The notes: a model not told the origin generated them from the sequence alone. A stretch of DNA of 64,000 nucleotides from Sphingomonas sp. (GCF_019746665.1 NZ_JAIERS010000014.1:19015-83014), one strand, 5' to 3'. Shown: positions 33,839 through 44,195, numbered from the stretch's first letter. Numbers and translations are program-made.

Positions 33839-35935
33839 TCAGCGCACCGTGAACACGATCTGATCGACCACCCGCCCCCCGGCGTCCGCCAGTCGCAGCA
33901 GGTGGCGCCCGGGGGTGGGGAAGAATAGCGGCGCAGCTAACGCGCGCCCGTCAAGCCACAGCCGGTGGCCCTCCGCCGCGCCGGAAAGCTGAACGGCGAG
34001 TCGCTGATTAGCGGTCGGAATATCGGCGTCGAGCGCATAGACACTGCCTGATACCGGACTCACGATGCGAGGACGACGCGCGGCGGCGGGAGCGGCGGCA
34101 ATCAGCGTCTGGCCCGTGCCGGCGAGGAAATAGTCGCGGCGCGGTGGCTCGGGGGTGCCGGCGAAAGTTACCCGCCGCGCCTCGATTCCCGGCGGCGGGG
34201 GCGGCGCCTTGGGCGGCGCATCGGCATGGAGCGCGCGCATCAGATCGCGCCAGACGGGTGCCGCGCCGCTGGTGCCCGAGACCGCGTGCATCGGGTCGCC
34301 CTCGGCATTGCCGATCCACACCCCCACGACATAGCGATCGGTGAAGCCGATGCACCAATTGTCGCGCATCGCCTTCGACGTACCCGTTTTCACCGCCGCC
34401 CAGAACGGCAGGCGCAGCGCCGAGTCGAGCCCGAAGGTCACCGCACGCGCATTGGCGTCGGCCAGCATGTCGCTGACCAGCCACGCCGCCTGCGGGCTCA
34501 GCACGCGCTGGGCGCGCGGCCCGGGCGCGGGCGTGACGCGTAGCGGCGCCCACAGCCCCCCGGTCGCGAGCGCGCGATAGGCCGCGACCTGCTCCAGCAA
34601 GGTCGCCTCCGCCGAGCCGAGCGCGAGCGAGAAGCCATAATAATCGCCGTCCTCGACCAGGCCGCGATAGCCCGTGTCCCAAAGCCGGTCGCGAAACGCC
34701 TCCACCCCAACCAGCAGCAGCGTCCGCACCGCGGGCACGTTGAGCGAGCCGGCGAGCGCGGTTCGCGCGGAGACCGGACCCTTGAACGCCCGGTCATAGT
34801 TCTGGGGGACATAGAGCCCAGAGGCGGTGTCCAGCTGCACCGGCGAATCGTCGAGGATCGAGGCGGGGGTCAGATAGCCGCGCTCGATCGCCTGTGCGTA
34901 GAGGAACGGCTTGAGCGTCGATCCCGCCTGACGATAGGCGCTCGCGCCGTCCACCGCCGGCGCGGTCGAGCTGCTGCCGCCACCGCCGACATAGGCCAGC
35001 ACCTCGCCGCGCGCCACATCGGCGATCACCACCGCGCCGTCGCGCGCGCGGGCGCCGAGCGTCGCGAGCTGGTGGCGCAGCGCCTGCGTCGCCAGCCGCT
35101 GCAGCCGCGCGTCGAGCGTCGTCCGCAATTTCAGTCCGGGCCGGTTGAGAAGATGCTGCGCCAAATGCGGCGCGAGCCCCGGATCGAGCGCGAGGCTCCG
35201 TGCGGGGCCGAGCATCGCCCAGGCGCCGCTGGCGAGCGCGGCGCAGTCGCGCCCGGCGTTGAGGCGGCACGCGCGCGCCGCGAGCCGCGCCGGCGTCGCG
35301 CGCGGATCAGGCAGCAGCGCGGCAAGCAGCACCGCCTGCTCCCGGCTAAGCGCATCGGGCGTCTTGCCGAACAGACCGAGCGCGGCGGCACCCACCCCTT
35401 GCGCCTCGCCACGAAAGCCGGCGAGGTTGAGATAAGCCTCGAGAATCTCATCCTTGCGCCAGGCGCTTTCCAACGCCCAGGCGGCGCGCATCTGGCGCAG
35501 CTTGTCACGCCAGCCGCGCGCGCCCGGGGCGGCGAGTTCGGGCGCGAGGAAGGCGGCCAGCTGCATCGTGATCGTCGAGGCCCCGCGCCCGCCACGACCC
35601 GCCAGCCGGTCACGCACCGCCCCCGCCAGGCCAAGCAGATCGACGCCGCCATGCGCGCGGAATCGCTTGTCCTCGGCGGCGATGATCGTCGCGGGCACGA
35701 CCGGGGCAACCGACTCAAGCGGCGTCCAGGCGAGCCGTCGCGCGGCGAAGTTCACTCGTTGGCTGTCGATCAACGTGCCATGGCGATCATAGAGCCACGC
35801 CTCGCTCGGCCGCCAGTGCCCGCGCACGCTCACATAGCCGGGCAGCGCCGGCGGCCGGGTCGCGAAATCGAGCGCGGCAAGTAACGCGATGGCGAGCAGC
35901 ACCGCGGCGGTGATGACGCCCGACCGACGGGGCAT
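33839..35935 (-). CDS. pbpC: Penicillin-binding protein 1C
   Basis: This bifunctional peptidoglycan synthase has 698 residues. A membrane anchor (residues 8-24) is followed by a GT51 transglycosylase domain with catalytic Glu in IIAAEDKRFRAHGGVD (about residue 88) and RGASTITMQLAAFL. The transpeptidase domain has STLKPF (Ser near 338), SLN and KTGTSKAMRDNWCIGF (about 515). The final 90 residues form the BiPBP_C domain that marks PBP1C. Its start shares one base with the stop of the alpha-2-macroglobulin gene (TGATG), the classic pairing for this protein. Confidence 0.95.
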   Translation of the reverse strand: MPRRSGVITAAVLLAIALLAALDFATRPPALPGYVSVRGHWRPSEAWLYDRHGTLIDSQRVNFAARRLAWTPLESVAPVVPATIIAAEDKRFRAHGGVDLLGLAGAVRDRLAGRGGRGASTITMQLAAFLAPELAAPGARGWRDKLRQMRAAWALESAWRKDEILEAYLNLAGFRGEAQGVGAAALGLFGKTPDALSREQAVLLAALLPDPRATPARLAARACRLNAGRDCAALASGAWAMLGPARSLALDPGLAPHLAQHLLNRPGLKLRTTLDARLQRLATQALRHQLATLGARARDGAVVIADVARGEVLAYVGGGGSSSTAPAVDGASAYRQAGSTLKPFLYAQAIERGYLTPASILDDSPVQLDTASGLYVPQNYDRAFKGPVSARTALAGSLNVPAVRTLLLVGVEAFRDRLWDTGYRGLVEDGDYYGFSLALGSAEATLLEQVAAYRALATGGLWAPLRVTPAPGPRAQRVLSPQAAWLVSDMLADANARAVTFGLDSALRLPFWAAVKTGTSKAMRDNWCIGFTDRYVVGVWIGNAEGDPMHAVSGTSGAAPVWRDLMRALHADAPPKAPPPPPGIEARRVTFAGTPEPPRRDYFLAGTGQTLIAAAPAAARRPRIVSPVSGSVYALDADIPTANQRLAVQLSGAAEGHRLWLDGRALAAPLFFPTPGRHLLRLADAGGRVVDQIVFTVR

Positions 35936-38900
35936 CAGTTCACCGCTACCACGACGGGTGCGTTCGGGAGCGCCGCATGGAGTTCGGGGGAGTACATCGC
36001 CTCGACCCGGCTCGGCGGCAGCGCGAAGCGGCCAGTGCCGTTCAGGCGGACGGTATAGCTCATCTTGGTTTCGCCCTCGCCAAGCCAGGCGAAATAGCCG
36101 CGCCACGCCACACCGCCGCGCTCGACATAGCTCGGCCCACCCGTCTCGCCCTGCGCCAGAATCGTCGATTGGTTGGCGTTGTTGCCGAGGATGCTCGCGC
36201 CCGGCGGCACCGGATCGCTCACCACCACCCAATTGCGCGCCGCGCTCGCTTGCACGGTCAGCGTCACCCGCAGCACGTCACCGCGCGTCAGCCGCCCTGG
36301 ATGCTTGGCCTGCACCACCTCGACCGTGCGGGTGAGGCGGTAGCCGGCGGCGACCGGCGCGCGGAGTGGCACCGCCGCCCTCACCGAAACATAGGCCCAC
36401 GGCCCCGCGCCGCCCGTCTGCGTCATCACCAGCGGTGCGCGCGCCGGGGGAAAGGCAAGCGATACGCCGCGCGCTTCCGCTGCGAGCGGCCAGCCCCGCG
36501 TCGCCTCGGCGGGGCCGAGCACCAGCCGCGTCGTCCCGCTGATCGCGCCCGGCGGATAGAGCGCCGCGACGCGCCGGGCGAACAGCGCGCCCCAGGCATT
36601 GGCGGTGGTCGTATCCCAGGCACCGCGCTGCTGGCGCAGGGAAATGCCGGCGATCAGCTTCGGCGCATCCGCCTCCCAGCCGGGGCGCCCCAGGACGGCG
36701 AGCCCCGCCTTCACCGCGCCGGTGTCCTCGCTCGCCAGCAACCACCAGGGCTGGGCGTCGTCGGTCAGGTCGATCCGGGTGCCTTCAAAGGCCAGCCGGC
36801 GCCGCAGCTCTTCTTCCCCCGCGCGGCGCAGGTCGGCGGCGTTCGCCGCGCCGATCTTGTCGAGCGCCATCAGATAATCGGCGAGCAGCGCGGTGGGCAT
36901 CTCCGCTGGCGTCAGCCGCAGCTGGCCAAGCATCGCCGGGCTCGCGGCCCCGGCGCGGGCGAGCGCGGCGACGGCACTCAGACGGGCAAGGCGAACATCG
37001 CCATAATCTTCATGCCGCAGCCGCCCATCGACCAGCGCACGCAAGCCGTCCACCATTCGGCCGCGCGTGGCATCGGGGATGGGGAGTCCGGCCTCGCTGG
37101 CCAGCGACAGGACATAAGCGGTAAGCGCCTCCGACCCCTCGAGACCGTCGGACGGCCAGAAGCGAAGCAGCCCATCGGGCGCCTGATAGGTGGGCAGAGC
37201 GGCGGCGAGCCGGGCCCAGCCGGGACCGTCACCAAGCGCGACGATCCGCGACAATTGCTGCTCAAGGCAATCATAGGGATAGGCCGCCATGTAATCGCGG
37301 ACCCCGGTGAGCGGCGGCGCGAGCGCATCCTCCAGCCGCACCGTCACCCCGCCGCGCCCTGGCAGCGCGCCAGCGGGGGCCGCGAGCAGCAACGGCGCCG
37401 CGCCGACGCGGGTGAGCGTCGCCGCCCAAGTTTCGATCGGCACCAGCGGCTCGATCTGTTGCGTCACGCTGATCGCGTCCGCCGCCGGCTGGCCTTCGGC
37501 GCGTGCCCGCACCTGCCAGCGCAGTGTGCCCGGCGTTGGGGGCGCGGTGAGGCTCCACAGAATCGGCACGGCGCCGCCGGCGGGGATCACCACGGTTTGC
37601 GGCCGCCCCGTCGCGATCGCGGGGGTCAGCGTCACCTCGGCGGTCACCCGCATCGGCTTGGCCGAGCTGTTGCGCAACGTGAAGATCGCGCCGAACTGGT
37701 CGCCGCTGCGCACGATCGGCGGCACACCCGCGAAGATCGACAGGTCCTGCGCCGCGCGCACGCTCGTCTCGCCGGTGCCGAAGCGCCCCGCCCCCTGGGT
37801 CGCGATCGCGACGAGCTTGAAGCGGGTGAGCGCGTCCGACAGCGGCACCGCGACGCGCGCGCGGCCCGCCGCGTCGAGCGGCACATGCCCGCGCCACAGC
37901 AACACCGGCTGGAAATTCTCGCGGTTGAGCGCCGCCGCGTCACCGCCACCGCCACCGCCCGCCGCGACCGCCTTCTTGCCGATATGGCGCTTGCCGACGA
38001 CCTGGCTCTGCGCGGTCGCGGTCAGCACCGACAGGCTACGCTCGCCCATCATCGCGCTCAGCACGTCCCAGCTATCGTTGGGGGAGAGCTGGAGCAGTGC
38101 CTCATCCACCGCGACGAACGCCACGTCGGCATCGGGCGCGGGCTTGCCGTCGGGCGCCTTCACCCGCAGCGCGACTTGCGCCACCTGGCGCGCGGCGTAG
38201 CGCTCGCGATCGGCCTGGACGCTCACCGCCAATTGATGCGCCTCCCAGCCCACTTTCACCTTGGCGATGCCGAGGCGATAGGCGGGCTTGGCGAGATCGA
38301 CGAGCGCGGTGGGCGCCCCCGCCGGCTCGCGCCTCGCCGTAAGGCCCAGCCAGGCGCCGACATCGCTTAGCCAATCCCAGAAGCCGGGCGTGATCCGCCC
38401 GCGCACCGCGAGCACCGAGACGAACACATCGGGCGCATAATCGCCCGGCATCGCTACCTCGACCACCGGGTCCTTGCCCGAAAGCTGGACGACCTTGCTC
38501 GCCAGCACGCCTTCGCGCTCCACGGTGACGAGCGCGGTCGCGGCGCGGAACGGCATCCGCACCTGGAAGCGCGCGGTCTCGCCCGCCTTGTAGCTCTGGC
38601 GTTCGGGGATCAGGTCCATCCGGTCGCCATTGTCGCCGCCGAACCACCAGTCATCGTCGCCCGCCAGCCATACCGATTGCACGCTCTGCGCTTGGTTGCC
38701 GTTCGCGTCGCTGGCGGTGGCGACGGCATAGACCTCGCCCGAGACGCCAGGGTCGATCGCGCACTGCGCCAGCCCTTGCGCATCCGTGGTCGCGGTGCAG
38801 CCGGCGGTGAGCTTGGTGGTCTTCGCCTGGTTGTCATAAGCGTAGAAGCCGCCGATCAGCCGGCGCCGCGCGGTCAGAATCTGGCGGCTGTAGAGCGCGA

Positions 38901-41676
38901 CCGAAATGCGCTGCCCCTTGATCGGCGCGCCGTTCACGTCGAGCGCGACGAAGCGCAGCCGCAGATCGTCGGCCTTCATCAGCCAGCCATCGGTCTTCAC
39001 CCCCAGCCGCACCGCCGCTGGATAGATCGGCAACGCGCGGGCGGCGGTGAGGATCTCGCCATTCGCGTCCTGATAATCCATTTCGACGCGCATGGTGGCC
39101 GCGCCCTGCAAGCCAGCGGGCACCTCGACCAGCGGACGCGCCGCGCCCTGGCCGTCGAGCGTTACCGGCAACGTCTGCACCGGCGGCAACGGGGTTTGAT
39201 CCTCCTCGCCGTCACCGTTCAGCGTACGGGTGCCTTCCTTCACGGGCGTGCCGCCGAACTGGTAGCTTTCATAGCCCTCGGGCGCCCGGTCGCTGGCTTC
39301 CCAGCCGATCCGCAGATCGACCGGCAGCCGCGCCGCACCTCCGCCCGAGAGATAGCCCACGAACAGATCGAGCGGCACCGATTTGGGCCGCACCAGCGCT
39401 TCCTTCGGGCCGGTGACGCTCGCGCGCATCGTCGGCAGGCGATATTCGTCGATACGGAAGCTCTGCTCGCTGTAGATCGCCTTGTCGCCCTGCACGAACT
39501 GCAGGCTATAGCTGCCCATCGGCGCGCCTTGGGGCGCGGTCCAGCTCGTCTCGCCAACGCCGTTCTTGCCGATGGTGAGCGGCACGTCGAACTGGGTGCC
39601 CGATCCGGCATGGCTCAACCGCAGCGTGCCGCTGAACCCCGCGCCCAGCGTGAAGCCGGCGGCCGTGGGCTGCCGCAAAATGTGCTTCATGTGCACCGTC
39701 TCGCCCTGGCGGACGAGGGTGCGATCGAACACGGTATGGATGATCTCGCCCTGCGCTTGGTAGCCGAAGGGCAGATCGAAGTCGTAGGGCCGCAGTCCGT
39801 CGCCCCAATCGGTTAGAGTGAAGCTGAAATCGCCGCCGATGCGCGCCGAGACCATTAGCGGGTGCTGGGCGTCGCCTTCACCCTCGCACCCGCCATAGGT
39901 TTGCGGCTCGGGCAGGCCGCGGACGTAAAGCCCGCCCGCGCGGTCGGTCGCGCCGCGTGCGATCAGCCGGCCGGTGCAGCTATCGGTTACGCGAATTTCG
40001 GCATTGGCGACCGGCTTGCCGCTGTCGAGCGCGGTGACCCAGGCTAGGCTGCGCTCGCGCCCCCATTTGAAATGGACCGCCATGTTGGTGACGAGGGCGG
40101 CGCTGGTGACGTAACGCGGCGCCGGCCGGCCGAGCAGCGCCGCGCCGAGCACCGGACTTGCCAGCTCGACAACATAGAAGCCGGGCTGTTTGAGCGGGAT
40201 GCCCACCACCTCGAACGCGCGCCCCTTGCCGGGCAGACCGAGCTTGAGCGGCTGGCCGCTCCCCGCGTTCAGGATCGGCTTGGCGCCGGTGTCGTTGATC
40301 CGCACCGTTTCCGCCCCGCGCTTTTCTTCGTGGCTGGCATAGGCATCGGCCTTGTCGACGGTGCGCAGCCAGCGCGCGACCTCGCCATCGGCGCTGTCGA
40401 TCCGCAGCGCCTGCCCCCCGAGCGGCAGATTACGCCCGGCAAGCGCCGGCTCGACCGCGCGAACGGTGACGGGGAGCACGCCGCCCTCTTTCGCCTCGAG
40501 GATGCCGAAGGCGCCCGCGAACTTCACCAGCGGTGGCGGTGCGTCGAACCGCACCGTCAGCGGGAAGCGTTGGGCATTGGCGAGCGCGCGACCGCTCTCG
40601 TCGGTGATCGCGGCGGGGAGCGTCAGCGTCGCTTCGCTATTCTGCGGCAGCGGCGCGGCGAAGCGCACCTCGCTCACCGTCGCCGTTTGGCGCATATCGC
40701 CGCGTCCGGCATCATCGCTCGCGGTGAGCTGGGGGGCGATCGTCTTGCCGCCGGCGCTGAGCGTGATCGCCGCCGCGAGCTTGGCCGGGATCGGCGCGGT
40801 GAAGCGCACCCAGGCCGGCTCGACCGGCGAGCACCCGGCCTGCGGATTTACCCGCGAACATTCGAACCGCGCGGTGAACGGCTTGCGGACAGTATAGTCG
40901 AAGCGTTGATCGTTGCCGGCCGCCGGCCCGCCCGCGCCGCGTATGGCGCCCGACCAAACGAGCGCCATGTCGCGCCCCGGTGGTAGCGGCCGACGGCATT
41001 TAAGCGCGATGACCCTCTTCAGCGCCGCACCCCGCGCCGAGCCATCCTTGGGCAGGCTGGTGGGAAGCCCTGCTTCCTCCAGGAAATTGCTGATCTGATA
41101 GCGGTCGGTGCCCAGTTCGCCGAGCAGCCGCGCGGGCAGATCGGCGCCCAGCACATCGACCGGGATCTTCTCGCCAATGCCATCGACGCTGCAATAAGCG
41201 TTGGCACCCACCGAGCCGCGATCGGCGGGCATGTTGGCTGCGACCAGGAAGATCTGATCCTCCTCGATATCGCCGTCGTAGCGCGCCGGCAGCACCGCGC
41301 GCGCGGTGGGGCCGCCGGCATCGACCGTAAAGCGCCGCTGGCCCACCACCGCATAGCCGCCCGCGCTCTTCAGCCCCTCGCGCAGCTCGAAGCTGCACCG
41401 GGTACCACCCGGCAATGCGCCCGCGAATTCATAGACATAGGTTTGCTGATCGGCCCAGCGCCCGTCGCCGCCGACCGGACAATCGACGGTAAACGGCGCG
41501 GTCGCGCGCGGATCGCCGAGCGGAACGATCGGCTGATTGAAGCGCGCGGTGAAACGAGTGATCGCGCCGTTGTTGACGCCCGGGGTCGCAAGCACCACCT
41601 GAGGGCCATTCTCCGCCGAAGCGCCAAGCGGCCCCAATGCGAGCGCCAGCAGCGCCAGCCGAATCGCAAGCCTCAC
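35935..41676 (-). CDS. Bacterial alpha-2-macroglobulin (YfhM-like)
   Basis: This very large (1,913-residue) periplasmic protein traps proteases that enter through a damaged envelope, and in many bacteria it works with PBP1C, encoded right after it here. Recognised parts are the signal peptide (MRLAIRLALLALALGPLGASA), repeated MG domains, a bait region, and the thioester motif CLEQ in YPYDCLEQQLSRI (about residue 1470), with a toroid domain behind it. The C-terminal receptor-binding-like domain has SDPVPPGASILGNN. The start is a GTG at 41676 preceded by AAAGGGGG. No lipobox is seen, unlike E. coli YfhM, so it is probably soluble. The open frame is uninterrupted. Confidence 0.95.
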   Translation of the reverse strand: MRLAIRLALLALALGPLGASAENGPQVVLATPGVNNGAITRFTARFNQPIVPLGDPRATAPFTVDCPVGGDGRWADQQTYVYEFAGALPGGTRCSFELREGLKSAGGYAVVGQRRFTVDAGGPTARAVLPARYDGDIEEDQIFLVAANMPADRGSVGANAYCSVDGIGEKIPVDVLGADLPARLLGELGTDRYQISNFLEEAGLPTSLPKDGSARGAALKRVIALKCRRPLPPGRDMALVWSGAIRGAGGPAAGNDQRFDYTVRKPFTARFECSRVNPQAGCSPVEPAWVRFTAPIPAKLAAAITLSAGGKTIAPQLTASDDAGRGDMRQTATVSEVRFAAPLPQNSEATLTLPAAITDESGRALANAQRFPLTVRFDAPPPLVKFAGAFGILEAKEGGVLPVTVRAVEPALAGRNLPLGGQALRIDSADGEVARWLRTVDKADAYASHEEKRGAETVRINDTGAKPILNAGSGQPLKLGLPGKGRAFEVVGIPLKQPGFYVVELASPVLGAALLGRPAPRYVTSAALVTNMAVHFKWGRERSLAWVTALDSGKPVANAEIRVTDSCTGRLIARGATDRAGGLYVRGLPEPQTYGGCEGEGDAQHPLMVSARIGGDFSFTLTDWGDGLRPYDFDLPFGYQAQGEIIHTVFDRTLVRQGETVHMKHILRQPTAAGFTLGAGFSGTLRLSHAGSGTQFDVPLTIGKNGVGETSWTAPQGAPMGSYSLQFVQGDKAIYSEQSFRIDEYRLPTMRASVTGPKEALVRPKSVPLDLFVGYLSGGGAARLPVDLRIGWEASDRAPEGYESYQFGGTPVKEGTRTLNGDGEEDQTPLPPVQTLPVTLDGQGAARPLVEVPAGLQGAATMRVEMDYQDANGEILTAARALPIYPAAVRLGVKTDGWLMKADDLRLRFVALDVNGAPIKGQRISVALYSRQILTARRRLIGGFYAYDNQAKTTKLTAGCTATTDAQGLAQCAIDPGVSGEVYAVATASDANGNQAQSVQSVWLAGDDDWWFGGDNGDRMDLIPERQSYKAGETARFQVRMPFRAATALVTVEREGVLASKVVQLSGKDPVVEVAMPGDYAPDVFVSVLAVRGRITPGFWDWLSDVGAWLGLTARREPAGAPTALVDLAKPAYRLGIAKVKVGWEAHQLAVSVQADRERYAARQVAQVALRVKAPDGKPAPDADVAFVAVDEALLQLSPNDSWDVLSAMMGERSLSVLTATAQSQVVGKRHIGKKAVAAGGGGGGDAAALNRENFQPVLLWRGHVPLDAAGRARVAVPLSDALTRFKLVAIATQGAGRFGTGETSVRAAQDLSIFAGVPPIVRSGDQFGAIFTLRNSSAKPMRVTAEVTLTPAIATGRPQTVVIPAGGAVPILWSLTAPPTPGTLRWQVRARAEGQPAADAISVTQQIEPLVPIETWAATLTRVGAAPLLLAAPAGALPGRGGVTVRLEDALAPPLTGVRDYMAAYPYDCLEQQLSRIVALGDGPGWARLAAALPTYQAPDGLLRFWPSDGLEGSEALTAYVLSLASEAGLPIPDATRGRMVDGLRALVDGRLRHEDYGDVRLARLSAVAALARAGAASPAMLGQLRLTPAEMPTALLADYLMALDKIGAANAADLRRAGEEELRRRLAFEGTRIDLTDDAQPWWLLASEDTGAVKAGLAVLGRPGWEADAPKLIAGISLRQQRGAWDTTTANAWGALFARRVAALYPPGAISGTTRLVLGPAEATRGWPLAAEARGVSLAFPPARAPLVMTQTGGAGPWAYVSVRAAVPLRAPVAAGYRLTRTVEVVQAKHPGRLTRGDVLRVTLTVQASAARNWVVVSDPVPPGASILGNNANQSTILAQGETGGPSYVERGGVAWRGYFAWLGEGETKMSYTVRLNGTGRFALPPSRVEAMYSPELHAALPNAPVVVAVN

Positions 41677-41787
41677 GCATACCCCCTTTGGCTGTTGAAG
41701 GCAGGCTATGGGGCCGTGAAAGCCAAGTCCAGCTTGATCCCGGGAATGATCCTGCGCAAAATCAATCTGAAAACGGGGGAAAGGGGC

Positions 41788-43152
41788 ATGGTGCTGCTGG
41801 CAGCGCTGGACGCTTGCGCACGCGAAGCACTCTTGTTTGCCGCCGCCGGCTTCCTGATCGGTGGGATCGACGATCTGCTGATCGACATGCTGTTTATCTG
41901 GCGGGCGCTGCGCCGCAGGCTGCGCCGCGGCCCGCGATTCTCTGCCGCCGATTTCACGCTCGCCGAAAAGCCGGGACGAATGGTGGTGTTCGTACCCGCC
42001 TGGGACGAAGCGGCGGTGATCGCGCCGATGCTCACCGCGCTGCTCGCACGATATGATTACCCGAACTACGCGGTTTATGTCGGCGCCTACCCCAATGACG
42101 CTGCGACGATCCAGGCCGTGACAGCAATCGCCGCACAGGATGCGCGCGTCACGCTCGTCATCGGTCCGCGCGAAGGTCCGACCACCAAAGCCGATTGCTT
42201 GAACACGCTTTGGCAAGCAATGCTGGAGCATGAAGCGACCCGAGGCCGCGTAAAGGCCGTTGTCCTGCATGACGCCGAGGATCTGGTGCACCCCGCCGAG
42301 TTGCGTATCTTCGATTGGCTGATCGGGCGCCATGCAGCAGTGCAGCTGCCGGTATTGCCGCTCATCCATCCCCAAGGACGGGTGATCTCCGCCGTCTATT
42401 CAGACGAGTTCGCTGAAAGCCACGCCAAGCAACTGCAGGTGCGCGAGGCGCTGGGCGCCGGGCTGCCGCTGGCCGGGGTCGGCTGCGCCCTGGACCGCGA
42501 GGTGCTCGCGCGGGTTGGCGGGGCGGACGGGCCGTTCGATCGCGCCAGCCTGACCGAGGATTATGAGTTGGGCCTCGCCATCGCCGCCGCCGGCGGATCG
42601 ACGATCTTCGTCCATGTCCCCGAAGCGCCCGGCAGTTGGACCCCGGTCGCGGTGCGCGCCTATTTCCCGCACCGGATCGACGCCGCCGTGCGTCAGCGTG
42701 CGCGCTGGATGGTCGGAATCGCGCTCGCTGGCTGGGATCGGCTGGGCTGGGGCCACCCGCTTGCCTGGCGCGACCATTGGATGCGGCTGCGTGATCGTCG
42801 CGCGCCGCTCGCGGTGGTGGTACTCGCCGCTGCCTATGCCGGGCTGCTGCTGGGGGGCGCGGGCATGATCGGCCACGCGCTCGAAGGCACGCCACAGCCC
42901 GCGCTGCTTCCCGAAGCGCTGTTGATCGCGACGAGCGCACTGATGCTGTGGCGGCTTATCATGCGGGTGGGCTTCACCACCACGATCTATGGCTGGCGCG
43001 AGGGGATCGCTGCCGTGCCGCGCGTGATCATTGGCAACTACATCGCGTTGCTCGCCGTGCGCCGGGCGCTTACCACGTATATCGGCCTGCTGCGTGGGCG
43101 TCCGCTCGCCTGGGACAAGACCGCGCACCAGTTCCCGCAAGGGCGTGCATGA
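41788..43152 (+). CDS. GT2 glycosyltransferase, NfrB-like membrane protein
   Basis: The 454-residue product has a hydrophobic start and at least two C-terminal membrane segments (about residues 335-360 and 370-395) around a GT2 domain. That domain shows VFVPAWDEAAVIAPML, VGAYPNDAAT, VVLHDAEDLVHP (the D-x-D motif), SLTEDYELGLAIA (the TED motif) and QRARWMVGIA (the QxxRW motif of processive GT2 enzymes). These order as in NfrB, the inner-membrane synthase for a surface glycan used by phage N4. The C-terminal MshEN-like c-di-GMP sensor of E. coli NfrB is missing. ATG 41788 follows GGGGGAAAGGGG. It overlaps the next gene by ATGA. Confidence 0.87.
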   Translation: MVLLAALDACAREALLFAAAGFLIGGIDDLLIDMLFIWRALRRRLRRGPRFSAADFTLAEKPGRMVVFVPAWDEAAVIAPMLTALLARYDYPNYAVYVGAYPNDAATIQAVTAIAAQDARVTLVIGPREGPTTKADCLNTLWQAMLEHEATRGRVKAVVLHDAEDLVHPAELRIFDWLIGRHAAVQLPVLPLIHPQGRVISAVYSDEFAESHAKQLQVREALGAGLPLAGVGCALDREVLARVGGADGPFDRASLTEDYELGLAIAAAGGSTIFVHVPEAPGSWTPVAVRAYFPHRIDAAVRQRARWMVGIALAGWDRLGWGHPLAWRDHWMRLRDRRAPLAVVVLAAAYAGLLLGGAGMIGHALEGTPQPALLPEALLIATSALMLWRLIMRVGFTTTIYGWREGIAAVPRVIIGNYIALLAVRRALTTYIGLLRGRPLAWDKTAHQFPQGRA

Positions 43153-44195
43153 GCGGCCGGCCGCTGCGCTTTCTGGGGGTGGTGCTCGGCGGCTGGATCG
43201 CGGTGCGCGTCGTGATGCTCTGGCCGGCACCGCCCGTCATCCATCTGGACGCGACCCGCGCCTCGTTGGCCGTGCCGCAAAGCGACGACGCGCAAAATGA
43301 CGTGGTGTTGCGCTACCCCGAACTGGCGGCACTCGGCGCGGTGCGGCAGGAGCCGTGGCTGCCGGCGACCGGCCCGGCGCCGCGCTCCGCCGCCCGCGTG
43401 AGCGCCGCGCCCCTGGTGATGCCGCCGCCCGAACCACGGCCGGCGCGTCCAGGCGTCGATCCACGCCGCGTCGCGGTAGCGCTGCTCGCCCTGACCCGCT
43501 TCGATCCTGCCGCGCCGGCACCGCCACAGGGGCTTCCAGCGACACCCGCGCGCGACCCCGCCCCGCGGCCAGGCGCCGCGCCCTGGTCTGGTTCGGCCTG
43601 GCTGATCGCGCGCGGCGGCGCGGGGCTCGGCGCGGGGCCGCAGGGCGGACAATTGGGCGGCAGCCAGGCGGGCGCGCGGATCGCTTATCATGTCGCGGAC
43701 CGCATCGCGCTCATCGGCCGGGTCGCGGCGCCGCTGCAAGGACCAGGGAGCGAAGCGGCGCTCGGCTTCGAGTGGCGGGTCGCGCCGCAGCTACGCGTCG
43801 TCACCGAGCAGCGCATCGCGATCGACGGCGCGGGCGGCGGCCCGGCGTTCGGCGTCGTCGGCGGCATCGGCCCGACCGCGCTGCGCGGCTTCCGGCTTGA
43901 AGCCTATGGCCAGGCGGGGGTGATCGGGCGCGATCGTGGCATCTACTACGCCGATGGCGCGGCGCGGATCGAGGCGCCGGTCGTCCGGCGCGGCAAGGTC
44001 ACGATGGGCGTGGGGGTCGGCGCGTGGGGCGCCGCGCAAACCGGCGCCGAGCGGCTCGATCTCGGCCCGACATTGGGGTTGAAGCTGCCAATGGGCTCCC
44101 GGTCGGCGCGGCTGACGCTCGATTGGCGCGCGCGTGTCGCGGGCGTCGCGGCACCCGGTTCTGGCGCCGCGCTCGCGATCGGCACCGATTTCTAG
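43149..44195 (+). CDS. Predicted outer-membrane barrel-like partner of the GT2
   Basis: The 348-residue product has an N-terminal anchor or signal (LRFLGVVLGGWIAVRVVML, residues 6-24) and a long proline- and alanine-rich linker (about residues 55-165). The C-terminal domain alternates polar and hydrophobic residues in about ten strands (GSAWLIARGGAGLG, ARIAYHVADRIALIGRVAAP, AALGFEWRVAPQLRVVTEQRIAI, MGVGVGAWGAAQTG, ARLTLDWRARVAG), ending in a terminal Phe as outer-membrane barrels do. It resembles the C-terminal barrel of NfrA without the TPR region. Direct overlap with the GT2 gene suggests a synthase/export pair. I cannot name it with certainty. Confidence 0.7.
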   Translation: MSGRPLRFLGVVLGGWIAVRVVMLWPAPPVIHLDATRASLAVPQSDDAQNDVVLRYPELAALGAVRQEPWLPATGPAPRSAARVSAAPLVMPPPEPRPARPGVDPRRVAVALLALTRFDPAAPAPPQGLPATPARDPAPRPGAAPWSGSAWLIARGGAGLGAGPQGGQLGGSQAGARIAYHVADRIALIGRVAAPLQGPGSEAALGFEWRVAPQLRVVTEQRIAIDGAGGGPAFGVVGGIGPTALRGFRLEAYGQAGVIGRDRGIYYADGAARIEAPVVRRGKVTMGVGVGAWGAAQTGAERLDLGPTLGLKLPMGSRSARLTLDWRARVAGVAAPGSGAALAIGTDF

